Positions 43,724 to 54,430 are shown, numbered from the stretch's first letter. The stretch: DNA of 64,000 nt from an uncultured Arachnia sp. (GCA_934636715.1 CAKUBE010000007.1:1-64000), one strand, 5' to 3'. The notes: a model not told the origin generated them from the letters alone. Translations and numbers: made by a program.

Positions 43724-45133
43724 ATGCTCAGCCTGCGCGTCCACGCGCACTCCGAGGTGGGACGGGTCCGGAAGAACAACCAGGACGCGGGCTATGCCTC
43801 GCCCACACTGCTGCTCGTCGCCGACGGCATGGGCGGCGCCGCCGCCGGCGACCTCGCGTCCGCCGTCGCCGCCACCGAGGCGGCCAAGGCCGACGCCCGG
43901 GCCGTCGACGGCGAGGAGATGCTGAGCCGCGCGGCCGGCATCCTGGCGCGCACCAACTCCCGCCTCTCGGACCTCATCGACGACGACCCCGAGCTCGACG
44001 GCATGGGCACCACCTTCTGCGGCGCCTTCTTCGACGGCGAGCAGTTCGGCCTCTGCCACATCGGCGACTCGCGCGGCTATCGTCTCCGCGACGGCCACCT
44101 CACCCAGCTGACGCACGACCACTCCTGGGTCCAGTCCCTCATCGACGAGGGTAAGCTCACCCCGCAGCAGGCCGCCGTGCACCCCCATCGCTCCCTTATC
44201 CTCAAGGTGCTGAACGGCAGGATGGAGTTCGAGCCGGACCTCGAACTCCTCGACGCCCGCATCGGCGACCGCATCATGTTCTGCTCCGACGGCCTGAGCG
44301 GCATGATCGACGACGTCGCCATCCGCGTGCTGCTGGGCCACGACGACCTCGCCACCGGCGTGGAGGCCCTCGCCCAGGCGGCCAACGCCGCGGGCGGGCA
44401 CGACAACATCACGATCGTGGCGGCCGAGGTGGTCGCGCAGGACGACGAGCTGGACGCCCGCGCCCCGCTGCTGGTGGGTTCGGTCACCGAGGTGACCGTT
44501 CCCCACGTCGCCGGCCTCGGCGGCCCTCTCCCCCAGGCCGCCTATCCGACGTCCGTGCAGGATGCCGGGCACGACGCCGACGAGGTCGCCCGCTACGCGC
44601 CGCACGAGCCGCACCGGCGTTGGCCGGGGGCCCTCGTGATCCTGCTCGCCATCGCCCTGACGCTCGGCCTCGGCACGTGGGGGCTCGTCACGTACGCGCG
44701 CAACAGCTACTTCGTCGCCTCCGCCGACGGCTACGTGGCCGTCTACAACGGCCTGCCCGGCTCTGTGCTGGGCTTCACGCTGAGTTCGTTGATCGAGCGC
44801 ACCGACATCCCCGTCTCCGACCTGCCGCGGTTCTACCAGCGCGGCGTCGAGGGCGCCATCAGCGTCTCCGGGAGGGACGCGGCCGCGGTCACGACCGGCG
44901 AGCTGCGGGCCATGGCCGAGCGCTGCGTGCAGGTGCGCAAGGACAGGCAGGACGCCGCCGAGAACCCGCGGCCCGAGACCACCTTCACCGGTCCGGGGCT
45001 GCCGATCGCGCCGGGCGCGACGCTGTCGACGTCCGCGTTCCCGACGATGACCCGCACGCCGATCCCGCTCGTCACCTCCGCCCCGCGCACGACGGCGCCG
45101 TCGGCCCCCGAAGACGATCTGGAGGCCTGCTGA
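43724..45133 (+). CDS. pstP: PP2C-type serine/threonine phosphatase
   Basis: A 469-residue membrane phosphatase opposing PknB. The PP2C domain (about 1-235) shows RKNNQDAG, the metal-binding VADGMGG (about 33-39), GMGTTFCG (about 92-99), HIGDSRGYRLR and GGHDNITIV (about 224-232). A membrane helix at about 303-325 leads to an extracytoplasmic region with a Thr/Pro-rich end. It starts 4 bp after fhaB; its stop overlaps rodA. Confidence 0.95.
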   Translation: MLSLRVHAHSEVGRVRKNNQDAGYASPTLLLVADGMGGAAAGDLASAVAATEAAKADARAVDGEEMLSRAAGILARTNSRLSDLIDDDPELDGMGTTFCGAFFDGEQFGLCHIGDSRGYRLRDGHLTQLTHDHSWVQSLIDEGKLTPQQAAVHPHRSLILKVLNGRMEFEPDLELLDARIGDRIMFCSDGLSGMIDDVAIRVLLGHDDLATGVEALAQAANAAGGHDNITIVAAEVVAQDDELDARAPLLVGSVTEVTVPHVAGLGGPLPQAAYPTSVQDAGHDADEVARYAPHEPHRRWPGALVILLAIALTLGLGTWGLVTYARNSYFVASADGYVAVYNGLPGSVLGFTLSSLIERTDIPVSDLPRFYQRGVEGAISVSGRDAAAVTTGELRAMAERCVQVRKDRQDAAENPRPETTFTGPGLPIAPGATLSTSAFPTMTRTPIPLVTSAPRTTAPSAPEDDLEAC

Positions 45134-46518
45134 TGTCGGAGCGGGTGCAGCCGGCGGTCTCCGACGAGGTGATCGTCTACCGGAAGCGGCGGAACGTGGA
45201 GCTCGCGCTGCTGCTCATGGCGCAGACGTTCGGGTTCGCGGGCTGGGTGATCACGGAGCTCAACCTGTACGGCGAGCTGCCGTCGGCGATCCTGCCCGTC
45301 GCGGCCGTCTGGTACGGCATGGGGCTCGCGGCCCACGCCGTCGTGCGGTGGCGCATCCCGTACGCCGACCCCATCATCCTCCCGACGGTGTTCCTCCTGA
45401 ACGGCCTGGGGCTGGCCATGATCTACCGGATCGACCAGATCCCGGAGCCGCCGCGGACGGACTCGGCGACGCAGCTGCTGTGGACGGCGCTGGGCCTCGT
45501 GCTGTTCGCCGGCGTCGTCATCGCGCTGCGCGACCACCGCCGGCTCCAGCGCTACCCCTATCTCCTGTTCATCTCCGGCCTCGTGCTGCTCCTGCTGCCG
45601 CTGATGCCGGGCATCGGGCACCGGTCGGGCGGCGCGCAGATCTGGATCCGTGTCGCCGGGTTCTCCTTCCAGCCGGCCGAGGTGGCGAAGATCATCCTCG
45701 CCATCGCGTTCGCCGCGTACTTCTACGAGAAGCGCGAGGTGCTGGCGCTCGCCGGGCGCTCGTTCCTGGGGCTCCAGCTCCCCCGTCCGCGCGACCTGGG
45801 CCCCATCCTCGTGATGTGGCTCGCCAGCCTGGGCGTGATGGTGTTCCAGAACGACTTGGGCACCTCGCTGCTGTTCTTCGGGCTCTTCACCGTGATGATC
45901 TACGTCGCGACGGAGCGCCCCGCCTGGCCGATCCTGGCCGGCATCCTCTTCATCGGCGCCGGCCTCGCCGCCTACGAGTTCACCAACCACGTGCCGCGGC
46001 GCGTCAACGCCTGGCTCGACCCGTTCAGCAACTACGACGCCAACCTCCAGATCATCTCCGCGCAGTTCGGTTTCGCCTGGGGCGGGCTGTTCGGGCGCGG
46101 CTGGGGGCTCGGCCGGCCGGGCCTGACGCCGCTGGCGAAGAGCGACATGATCGCCGCCGCGCTGGGCGAGGAGATCGGCATCCTCGGCCTGATGGCGATC
46201 ATCATGCTGTACGCGCTGCTCGTGGCACGCGGGTGCAAGGCGGCCCTGACGTCGCCAGACGGCTTCGGCAAGCTCCTCGCCGTGGGCTTGAGCTTCGTGT
46301 TCGCGCTGCAGGTGTTCGCCATCATCGGCGGCGTCACCCGGCTGCTCCCGCTGACCGGCCTCACCACCCCGTTCATGAGCCAGGGCGGCTCCAGCCTGAT
46401 CGCGAACTGGATCATCGTCGGCATCCTGATGGTGATCTCGCACCGGGCGCGGATCCCGCAGGCGGCGACGGCGACCCCGCGCGAGGCGCTCGACGAGACG
46501 ACGGTGATCTCGCGATGA
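45133..46518 (+). CDS. rodA: Peptidoglycan polymerase of the SEDS family (RodA)
   Basis: A 461-residue polytopic protein with about 12 membrane segments, polymerising lipid II for cell elongation with its cognate PBP. The ATG at 45133 overlaps the pstP stop (TGATG) and starts MSERVQPAVSDEV. SEDS hallmarks are FQPAEVAKIILAI (about 178-190), FQNDLGTSLLFFG (about 237-249) with the catalytic Asp, and PLTGLTTPFMSQGGSSL (about 407-423). It is coupled to pbpA by a 4-bp overlap. Confidence 0.95.
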   Translation: MSERVQPAVSDEVIVYRKRRNVELALLLMAQTFGFAGWVITELNLYGELPSAILPVAAVWYGMGLAAHAVVRWRIPYADPIILPTVFLLNGLGLAMIYRIDQIPEPPRTDSATQLLWTALGLVLFAGVVIALRDHRRLQRYPYLLFISGLVLLLLPLMPGIGHRSGGAQIWIRVAGFSFQPAEVAKIILAIAFAAYFYEKREVLALAGRSFLGLQLPRPRDLGPILVMWLASLGVMVFQNDLGTSLLFFGLFTVMIYVATERPAWPILAGILFIGAGLAAYEFTNHVPRRVNAWLDPFSNYDANLQIISAQFGFAWGGLFGRGWGLGRPGLTPLAKSDMIAAALGEEIGILGLMAIIMLYALLVARGCKAALTSPDGFGKLLAVGLSFVFALQVFAIIGGVTRLLPLTGLTTPFMSQGGSSLIANWIIVGILMVISHRARIPQAATATPREALDETTVISR

Positions 46519-47942
46519 ACGGCCCCATCCGCAAGGTCTCCGTCTTCATCGCCATCCTCATGGCGGCGCTGCTGGCCAACATGACCGTGATCTCCGTGGT
46601 GCGCTCCGACTCGCTGAACGCCGACGGCCGCAACCGTCGCGTCCGGGACGCGGAGTTCTCGCAGAACCGCGGCGCCATCCTGGTGGGCACCGAGCCGATC
46701 GCCGAGTCCGAGCCCCGCTCCGGCCGGTTCCCGTACGTGCGCACGTACCCGGAGGGTGAGACCTGGAGCTCGGTGACGGGCTGGTTCTCCTACGACTACG
46801 CGCGGTCCGGGCTGGAGCAGAGCTTCAACGCGGAGCTGTCCGGGGCGTCGACCGAGCAGTCGTTCGAGCGCATCCTCGACCTGCTCGCCGGCCGCCGCTC
46901 GCAGGGCGCCAACATCTCGACGACGCTGAACCCGGCCGCGCAGCGGGCGGCGGTCCGGGCGCTGGGCGACAAGCGCGGCGCGGCGATCGCGATGGACTAC
47001 TCCACCGGCGCCATCCTCGCGCTGGTATCGACGCCCACCTACGACCCGAACCGGCTGTCGACGGTGGACCTCGCCGCGCAGCGCGACGCCTGGGACGAGC
47101 TGCTGAACGCCAAGGACGAGCCGCTGAAGAACCGCGGCACGCGCGAGGTGTACCCGCCGGGGTCGACGTTCAAGCTGATCACCGCGGCGGCGGCGCTCGA
47201 GGACGGCATGGTGCCCGACACGCTCGTCGACTCCCCCAACTCGCTGCAGCTGCCGAACTCCAGCCACTCCATGGGCAACTCGACCAACTGCGGGGGCACG
47301 CAGGTGACGCTGCAGCAGGCGCTCATGACGTCGTGCAACACGGCCTTCGGCAACCTGGGGCTCGACCTCGGCGCCGACAAGCTCCGCGCGATGGCCGAGG
47401 CGTTCGGGTTCAACCAGGACCAGACCATCGACATCGCGGCCGCCACCTCGCGCTTCCCAGAGGAACTGGACGAGTCCCAGGCCGCGCTCAGCGCCATCGG
47501 CCAGTTCGACGTCGCCGCGTCCCCGCTGCAGATGCTGCAGGTGGCCGCGGCCATCGCCAACGACGGCGCGATGATGCGCCCCTACCTCGTGAGCGCGGTC
47601 ACCAACCGCGACCTCACCGTCCTCAGCTCCACCGCCCCGCAGAAGCTGGGGCAGCCCATCTCTCGGTCGACGGCGGAGTTGCTGCAGCAGATGATGGTCG
47701 CCGTCGTCGAGGGCGGCACCGGGAGCCCCGCGCAGACCTCCGGCGTCGTCGTCGGCGGCAAGACGGGCACGGCGCAGACCGCGCCGGACCGCCCGCCGTA
47801 CGCGTGGTTCGTCGGGTACGCGGAGGACCCGAAGGTGGCGATCGTCGCGTTCGTGGAGGACGCCGACGTCGCCCGCGACGACATCTCCGGCGGCAGGCTC
47901 GCCGCACCTATCTTCAAGGCCGTCTTGGAGGCCTTGCGATGA
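46515..47942 (+). CDS. pbpA: Class B penicillin-binding protein PbpA
   Basis: A 475-residue transpeptidase partner of RodA. A membrane anchor (about 8-28) is followed by a short N-terminal region without the large PBP dimerisation domain. The transpeptidase domain has Ser217 in PPGSTFKL (SxxK, K220), Ser273-x-Asn275 in TSCN and KTGTAQ near residue 416. The ATG overlaps the rodA stop. Its size and order match mycobacterial PbpA. Confidence 0.95.
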   Translation: MNGPIRKVSVFIAILMAALLANMTVISVVRSDSLNADGRNRRVRDAEFSQNRGAILVGTEPIAESEPRSGRFPYVRTYPEGETWSSVTGWFSYDYARSGLEQSFNAELSGASTEQSFERILDLLAGRRSQGANISTTLNPAAQRAAVRALGDKRGAAIAMDYSTGAILALVSTPTYDPNRLSTVDLAAQRDAWDELLNAKDEPLKNRGTREVYPPGSTFKLITAAAALEDGMVPDTLVDSPNSLQLPNSSHSMGNSTNCGGTQVTLQQALMTSCNTAFGNLGLDLGADKLRAMAEAFGFNQDQTIDIAAATSRFPEELDESQAALSAIGQFDVAASPLQMLQVAAAIANDGAMMRPYLVSAVTNRDLTVLSSTAPQKLGQPISRSTAELLQQMMVAVVEGGTGSPAQTSGVVVGGKTGTAQTAPDRPPYAWFVGYAEDPKVAIVAFVEDADVARDDISGGRLAAPIFKAVLEALR

Positions 47943-48006
47943 CGTTCTCAGAATTCACTCATGATCATGGGTCAAAATGGTGCCCGTACGATCGAAAGGA
48001 AGCGCC

Positions 48007-49899
<1,893 letters not shown>

Positions 49900-49914
49900 A
49901 CCTGGGCGAGCCCG

Positions 49915-50043
49915 ACCGACCCCGACCGCTGGTTGAGACCAACCGGCCCCGACCGCGGTGAGACCGACCGACCCTGACCGCTGGTGAAACCGACCGACCC
50001 TGACCGCGGGTGTGACCGACCGACCCTGACCGCTGGTTGAGCC
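49915..50043. repeat. Five-unit degenerate tandem repeat (about 26 bp each)
   Basis: Units begin at 49915, 49938, 49963, 49989 and 50015 and read approximately ACCGACCGACCCTGACCGCTGGTTGAG. The GCTGGTTGAG tail of each unit is the first part of dispersed repeat C, so the array looks like serial duplication of its 5' end. It lies just after pknB; this 310-bp gap to trpG also holds two full copies of repeat C and no gene. Confidence 0.75.
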
Positions 50044-50178
50044 GAGGCGCGTCGACGAAGTCGACCGCGACTCGTGTCGAAACCAATGGACCCGACCACA
50101 GACCACCCGCCGACCCACCGCTGGTTGAGCCGGACCGCGACGAAGGAGCGTCCGTGTCGAAACCAATAGACCCGACCA
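50030..50178. repeat. Two adjacent copies of dispersed repeat C
   Basis: Copy 1 (50030-50098) has CCGCTGGTTGAGCC, CGACGAAG and GTGTCGAAACCAAT followed by CCCGACCAC. Copy 2 (50118-50178) has CCGCTGGTTGAGCC, GCGACGAAGGAGCG, GTGTCGAAACCAATA and CCCGACCAC. Copy 2 is nearly identical to the copy at 35511-35560. The ends (GGTTGAG / GAAACCA) form weak inverted repeats like REP sequences. Confidence 0.75.
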
Positions 50179-50209
50179 CCCAGACCCGACCACACCGAAA
50201 GGACGAACC

Positions 50210-50851
50210 GTGACCCGCATCCTGGTGATCGACAACTACGACTCGTTCGTCTACAACATCGTCTCGTACCTCGCGCAGATCGGCGCCGAGGTCGAGGTGT
50301 GGCGCAACGACGATTCCCGGTTCGCCGACCCGGGCTGGCACGAGCCGTTCGACGGCGTGCTGCTGTCGCCCGGGCCGGGCACGCCCGAGGAGGCGGGCGT
50401 GTGCGTCGACGTCGTGCGCTCCCTCGGCGGGGTGAAGCCGCTGTTCGGCGTGTGCCTCGGCCTGCAGGCGATGGCGGTGGCGTACGGCGGCGTCGTCGAT
50501 CGCGCGCCGGAGCTGCTGCATGGCAAGACGTCGCCGGTCTTCCACGAGGGAGCCGGGGTCTTCGCGGGGCTGCCGTCGCCGGTGACGACGACGCGGTACC
50601 ACTCGCTGGCGATCGTCGAGGACACGGTTCCCGAGGTCCTCGAGGTGACGGCCCGCACGGACACGGGCGTGATCATGGCGGTGCGGCACCGCGAGTTCGC
50701 CGTCGAGGCGGTGCAGTTCCACCCCGAGTCGGTCCTCACCGAGGGCGGCTACCAGATGCTCGCGAACTGGCTCGCGGTCTGCGGCGACGCCGACGCCCCC
50801 GCCCGCGCCGCCGGCCTCTCCCCGCTCACCTCCGCCGACCTGACCTACTGA
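50210..50851 (+). CDS. trpG: Glutamine amidotransferase, anthranilate/aminodeoxychorismate synthase component II
   Basis: A 213-residue class I glutamine amidotransferase supplying ammonia to TrpE or PabB. The GTG start follows GAAAGGACGAACC. Motifs: DNYDSFVYNIV (about 7-17), LSPGPGTPEEAG (about 52-63), the nucleophile Cys in GVCLGLQAMAV (Cys about 82) and the His/Glu pair in QFHPESVL (about 168-175). In many actinobacteria this gene follows pknB, as here. Whether it serves tryptophan, folate or both cannot be told without its partner. Confidence 0.93.
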   Translation: MTRILVIDNYDSFVYNIVSYLAQIGAEVEVWRNDDSRFADPGWHEPFDGVLLSPGPGTPEEAGVCVDVVRSLGGVKPLFGVCLGLQAMAVAYGGVVDRAPELLHGKTSPVFHEGAGVFAGLPSPVTTTRYHSLAIVEDTVPEVLEVTARTDTGVIMAVRHREFAVEAVQFHPESVLTEGGYQMLANWLAVCGDADAPARAAGLSPLTSADLTY

Positions 50852-51630
50852 CCCTGGACCGGGGTGGCGAAGCGCAGGCCGACCGAACCGCTGAAGGCCG
50901 GGGCTTCGATGCTGTCGACCCGGTCGACGGCGTAGCCCAGGCCGTAGACGTCGACGTACTGCTTGTAGATCTGGACCGACGGCGAGTCGTTCAGGCCGGC
51001 GAGGAGCGCGTCCGCGTCGCCGATGGCCTCGATGACGTATGGCGGCGCGTACGGCACGCCGTGGAGGACGACGGTGTTGCCGACACACTTGATCCCCGTC
51101 GTCGAGATCACGCGCTGGCCCTGGATGGTCATGGCCTCGGCGCCGCCGGCCCATAGGGCGTTGACCACCGACTGGATGTCCTGCTGGTGGACGACCAACG
51201 CGTCGTCAGAGACGCCCGCGGGCTTCACGTCGGCGGGGGCGTCGGCGAGCGTGACGCGCAGGCCGGGGCCGACGACGTCGGTCAGGCCCGCCGCCTCCTC
51301 CACGACGGCGAGGCGCTCGGACAGCTGCCCGCCGCCTGGCTGCCGCGCGGCGAGGGCACCCACCTCGTCGGTGAGGGCGGCGACGTCGCGGCGCAGATCC
51401 TCGTTGCGCGAGGCCTGGGTGGCGACGAGGTCGCGCATGTCGGCGGTGCGGTCGCTGCGGAGGTCCGTCCCGCGCGCGGCGATCGACGCAGCCGTCATCA
51501 TCAAGCCGGCGAGCACGCACACCAGCACGGTGGCCGCGCGGCCCCGGAGCGTCCGCGGCCGCGCCTGATTGTGGCCGACCCGCTCACGGACGCGCGCCGC
51601 CCGCAGCCGGACCCAGTCGCGCACACTCAT
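50845..51630 (-). CDS. DUF881 family protein
   Basis: A 261-residue protein. An N-terminal basic region and one membrane segment (about 33-53, ATVLVCVLAGLMMTAASIAA) are followed by a predicted coiled coil (about 65-118) and the DUF881 domain (about 125-255; DVVGPGLRVTLADAP, VHQQDIQSVVNALWAGGAEA, ISTTGIKCVGNTVVLHG). It lies between crgA and trpG as in mycobacteria (Rv0012 position). An envelope or septal role is suspected from context only. Its 3' end overlaps trpG by 7 bp on the opposite strand. Confidence 0.88.
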   Translation of the reverse strand: MSVRDWVRLRAARVRERVGHNQARPRTLRGRAATVLVCVLAGLMMTAASIAARGTDLRSDRTADMRDLVATQASRNEDLRRDVAALTDEVGALAARQPGGGQLSERLAVVEEAAGLTDVVGPGLRVTLADAPADVKPAGVSDDALVVHQQDIQSVVNALWAGGAEAMTIQGQRVISTTGIKCVGNTVVLHGVPYAPPYVIEAIGDADALLAGLNDSPSVQIYKQYVDVYGLGYAVDRVDSIEAPAFSGSVGLRFATPVQGQ

Positions 51631-51724
51631 GCCTTCAGACTATGCGCACACGCGCGAGCGGAGTGGGCAAACCTTCGACGCTCAACTACGCTGACGGGGA
51701 AGCAATCGTTCGAGGAGGACGCAC

Positions 51725-52009
51725 GTGCCCGAGTCCAAGCTCCGCAAGCAGGCGGCGGACAAGAAGAAGGCCAAGGACAAGGCCGAGCTGGCGGACAGCC
51801 GCGAGAAGACCGCACGCCTTGCTCCCGGAACCCGCAACTGGGTGCCCGCCGTGTTCATCCCCGTCGGCCTGCTCGGCGTGTTGTGGATGGTGGTCTGGCA
51901 GCTGGCCGGCCAGCAGATCGGCTTCATGCGCGCCATGGGCGACTGGAACGTCGTCATCGGGCTGGTGCTCATCGTCGCCAGCTTCTCGCTGATGACCCTG
52001 TGGAAGTGA
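51725..52009 (+). CDS. crgA: Cell division protein CrgA
   Basis: A 94-residue membrane protein with GTG start and a GAGGA ribosome-binding site. The basic N-terminus (MPESKLRKQAADKKKAKDK) is followed by two membrane helices (about 38-60 and 70-92), the CrgA layout. CrgA recruits septal peptidoglycan proteins to FtsZ rings. It is divergent from the DUF881 gene and overlaps the HAD gene. Confidence 0.93.
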   Translation: MPESKLRKQAADKKKAKDKAELADSREKTARLAPGTRNWVPAVFIPVGLLGVLWMVVWQLAGQQIGFMRAMGDWNVVIGLVLIVASFSLMTLWK

Positions 52010-52659
52010 CCGCCGCGGGGCTGCTGGGGACATTCGACGCCATCCTCTTCGACTTCGACGGCACGCTCGGCGAGTCGAACGAGGCCGTGTTCCGCGCCTA
52101 CGCGCGCTGGGCCGACGAGTACGGCGTCGAGGTGGGCTATGCGCGGGAGTACATCGGCCGCCCGTCGGCCACCGCGGCGCACGCGCTGCTCTCACCGGAC
52201 ATCGCCGTCGAGGCCGGGCTGCGTCTCGACGAACTCGAGTCGTCGGACACCGACGGCGTCGTGGCCCTCCCCGGGGCCGCCGAGGCGCTGGTCGCGATCG
52301 ACGACGCCCGCCGCGCCATCGTCACCAGCTGCACCACGCGCCTGCTGACCGCGCGCCTGACCGCCACCGGACTGCCGTTCCCGCGGGTCATCGTCACCTG
52401 CGACGACGTGCGAGACGGCAAGCCGGCGCCCGACTCCTATCTGCTCGCCGCGGAGCGCCTCGGCGTCGACCCCGCGCGCTGCCTGGTCGTCGAGGACGCG
52501 CCCGCGGGGATCGCCGCCGGCCGGGCCGCCGGCTGCGCGGTCCTCGGGATCCTGACCCAGCTCCCGGCGGACATCCTCGGCGCCGACTGGCACGTCGAGA
52601 CACTCGCCGACATCTCCTTCACCCAGACGCCCGACGGCGTGGTTGTCACCCTCCGCTGA
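52006..52659 (+). CDS. HAD-superfamily hydrolase
   Basis: A 217-residue phosphatase-like protein. GTG 52006 overlaps the crgA stop (GTGA) and is preferred over the long upstream open frame. Motif I is LFDFDGTLGES (about 13-23), motif II TSCTT (about 106-110), motif III Lys in DGKPAPDSYLLA (about 136-147) and motif IV VVEDAPAGIAAG (about 160-171), all of the beta-phosphoglucomutase/phosphoglycolate phosphatase subgroup. The substrate is unknown. Confidence 0.88.
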   Translation: MTAAGLLGTFDAILFDFDGTLGESNEAVFRAYARWADEYGVEVGYAREYIGRPSATAAHALLSPDIAVEAGLRLDELESSDTDGVVALPGAAEALVAIDDARRAIVTSCTTRLLTARLTATGLPFPRVIVTCDDVRDGKPAPDSYLLAAERLGVDPARCLVVEDAPAGIAAGRAAGCAVLGILTQLPADILGADWHVETLADISFTQTPDGVVVTLR

Positions 52660-52692
52660 CCTTCCACCCGACAACTCCGCCAGCCTAAACAG

Positions 52693-52782
52693 GTCCGTGC
52701 CGGACATACACCTGCACAGGTTCGCTTGGCTGTGCATATGCACGGCCAACGAAACCTGTGCAGGTGTATGTCCGGCACGGAC
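52693..52782. repeat. 90-bp palindromic element, family B copy 2 (CATATG centre)
   Basis: Centre CATATG (52735-52740). From 52695 to 52780, 42 of 46 arm positions pair, and GT/AC extend the symmetry to 52693-52782. Arms run GTCCGTGCCGGACATACACC, TGCACAGGTT, TTGGCTGTG. No loop. It lies between the convergent HAD gene and HU-like gene. It is the longest and best conserved copy. Confidence 0.85.
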
Positions 52783-52795
52783 GGAGAAGCAGCGG

Positions 52796-53074
52796 TCAGT
52801 CGGCGCGAACCCTCTCTTTGAACGGGCCGAAGGCGCGGAAGCCGGGGACCCGGAGCTCCGGGATCTGGAACGCCTCGCCGGTGCGCGGATTGCGGCCCGC
52901 GCGCGGGGCGCGGGTGCGCGGCTCGAACGCGCCGAACCCCTGCAGCGACACGGTCTCGCCGGCCACGACTTGTCCGACGACCTCGTCGAGCGCGACGCTC
53001 AGGACGACGCGCACGTCGGCGGCGCTCAGATCGGTGCGGTCCGCGACCGCCTTGCTCAGCTCTGCGATGTTCAT
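52796..53074 (-). CDS. HU-family DNA-binding protein
   Basis: A 92-residue histone-like protein. The start at 53074 (MNIAELSKAVADRTD) follows GAAAGGAAACAAAGG. The HU signature is at about 45-64 (GFGAFEPRTRAPRAGRNP), with the DNA-intercalating Pro in RNP. It has no Lys/Ala-rich C-terminal tail like mycobacterial HupB. It lies 68 bp after rpmF on the same strand, so it may be part of the zinc-starvation operon, which would be unusual for HU; a house-keeping HU with its own promoter is the alternative. Confidence 0.88.
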   Translation of the reverse strand: MNIAELSKAVADRTDLSAADVRVVLSVALDEVVGQVVAGETVSLQGFGAFEPRTRAPRAGRNPRTGEAFQIPELRVPGFRAFGPFKERVRAD

Positions 53075-53142
53075 ATTCCTTTGTTTCCTTTCGATGGGGA
53101 TTCCTTTCGACGCGGGCACGGCGCTTCGCGCGTGCGCCCGGC

Positions 53143-53319
53143 TCAAGGAGCGTGGGGTGGCTGGATGAGGCCGCGTTGGTAGGCGCGGACGAGACGACGG
53201 GGGACGCGGTACTCCACGCCCTGGATGCGGATCGGCACCAGGTCGACCGGCTGGGCCTTCCACTGGGCGCGGCGGCTGCGGGTGTTGCTGCGCGACATCT
53301 TGCGCTTGGGAACGGCCAC
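53143..53319 (-). CDS. rpmF: 50S ribosomal protein L32, Cys-free form
   Basis: A 58-residue protein, translated from GTG at 53319: [20 protein letters not shown], then [19 protein letters not shown]. The N-terminal [16 protein letters not shown] block is the L32 signature. The usual zinc-binding Cys residues are absent, the C-minus form made under zinc limitation. It starts 1 bp after the CobW-like gene stop. Confidence 0.93.
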   Translation of the reverse strand: MAVPKRKMSRSNTRSRRAQWKAQPVDLVPIRIQGVEYRVPRRLVRAYQRGLIQPPHAP

Positions 53320-53320
53320 G

Positions 53321-54430
53321 TCACGCCACCTCGGACACGCCGTCGACCGGGCCTAGCCAGGGCTCGAGGCCGTCGCCGGACACGTGCCAGCGCAGGCCGT
53401 GCTTCTCGATCTCGTCGTCGGTGAGGAGGCAGGAGCGCAACGCGGCCTCCAGGGTGTCGCGACCCTCGTCGGTGCCGACGACCACGATCCGCGTGTGCGG
53501 CCGCATGTCGTACCAGTCGTCGAAGGTGCCGATGCTCAGCATGCCGCCGGCGCCCTCCCACTGACACACCTGCGTGGGCCGAGTCGGGAGCCAGAAGCAA
53601 CCGCGGGTCCGACGGTGTCCGCCGCCGAACACCTCGACCCGCTCCCGCAGCCGCCCGGGATGGAAGGGGCGATCGGAGCGGAAGTCGAGGGTCCAGACGT
53701 CCGACGCCCCCGGCTCCGCCACCGGCGTGAGGCACACCGGGGAGACCCAGTCCTCTGCCTCCGGGTGGTTGTGGATGCCGCGGGCCAGCGCCGTCGGGTC
53801 GATCCCGGTGGTCCCCTCGGAGACGAGGGAGCCGGGCCTGGCCAGGGCCCGCACGAGGGAGAGGCCTCGCTCGTCCGCGTCGCCGAACAGCGCGACGACG
53901 TCCGCGTACTCCACGAAGGACGCCGTCGTCTCCGCGACCCCGCGCGGGTCGTCCTCGCGCACGGGCAGGTCGCGCTCGGCGACGAGGTCGTCGCCCACGA
54001 GGTCGTCGACGAGTGTGGCCGCGTCCAGCGCGACGACGACGCCCGCGATCCTCACGTGCGGCGCGACCCCGGGCATCCCCTCGACGACCCGGCACACTTG
54101 CATCGGCTCGGCCGTCACCGGCAGCTGCGCGACGATGGTCTCCCACGTGCCGCTGGCCGCCAGTCGCTCGAGCGTCGGCACGATGTCCTCGCGGATCGCG
54201 CAGCTGGTGCATGCGTGCTCGACGTCGATCTCCACCCGTTCGATCAGGCCCGTGATGTCGGAGACGGTCCGCACGAGCACCTCGCGGGCGGGGTCGATCG
54301 CGTGCTGGACCGCCACCACGGACGGAAGGTCCCACTGCAGCGCGATCGCCGCCGAGACCATCGGCGTCGCGGAGACGCCCGCGACGAGCACGACGGGCGC
54401 GCCGTCCCTGGGCGCGCGGATCCGCCTCAT
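53321..54430 (-). CDS. CobW/COG0523-like protein without a P-loop
   Basis: A 369-residue member of the CobW-like group encoded with C-minus ribosomal proteins in actinobacteria. In mycobacteria the equivalent is Mrf, which helps recruit a hibernation factor to zinc-free ribosomes. The N-terminus [19 protein letters not shown] (about 13-31) stands where G3E GTPases have GxxGAGKTT; no Lys or GKT/S is present. The Cys motif survives as [11 protein letters not shown] (about 72-82). The C-terminal CobW_C domain is at about 245-355 ([20 protein letters not shown]). The ATG overlaps the rpmJ stop. Nucleotide binding is doubtful; a zinc-response or ribosome role is inferred from context. Confidence 0.85.
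   Translation of the reverse strand: MRRIRAPRDGAPVVLVAGVSATPMVSAAIALQWDLPSVVAVQHAIDPAREVLVRTVSDITGLIERVEIDVEHACTSCAIREDIVPTLERLAASGTWETIVAQLPVTAEPMQVCRVVEGMPGVAPHVRIAGVVVALDAATLVDDLVGDDLVAERDLPVREDDPRGVAETTASFVEYADVVALFGDADERGLSLVRALARPGSLVSEGTTGIDPTALARGIHNHPEAEDWVSPVCLTPVAEPGASDVWTLDFRSDRPFHPGRLRERVEVFGGGHRRTRGCFWLPTRPTQVCQWEGAGGMLSIGTFDDWYDMRPHTRIVVVGTDEGRDTLEAALRSCLLTDDEIEKHGLRWHVSGDGLEPWLGPVDGVSEVA

Noticed and set aside
49915..50178. Possible CRISPR array in the tandem repeats after pknB.
   Set aside because: The units are contiguous and degenerate, with no unique spacers and no cas genes nearby.
50030..50178. Dispersed repeat C as an insertion sequence or attachment site.
   Set aside because: There is no coding capacity, no transposase or integrase nearby and no clear target duplication; it is treated as a REP-like repeat.
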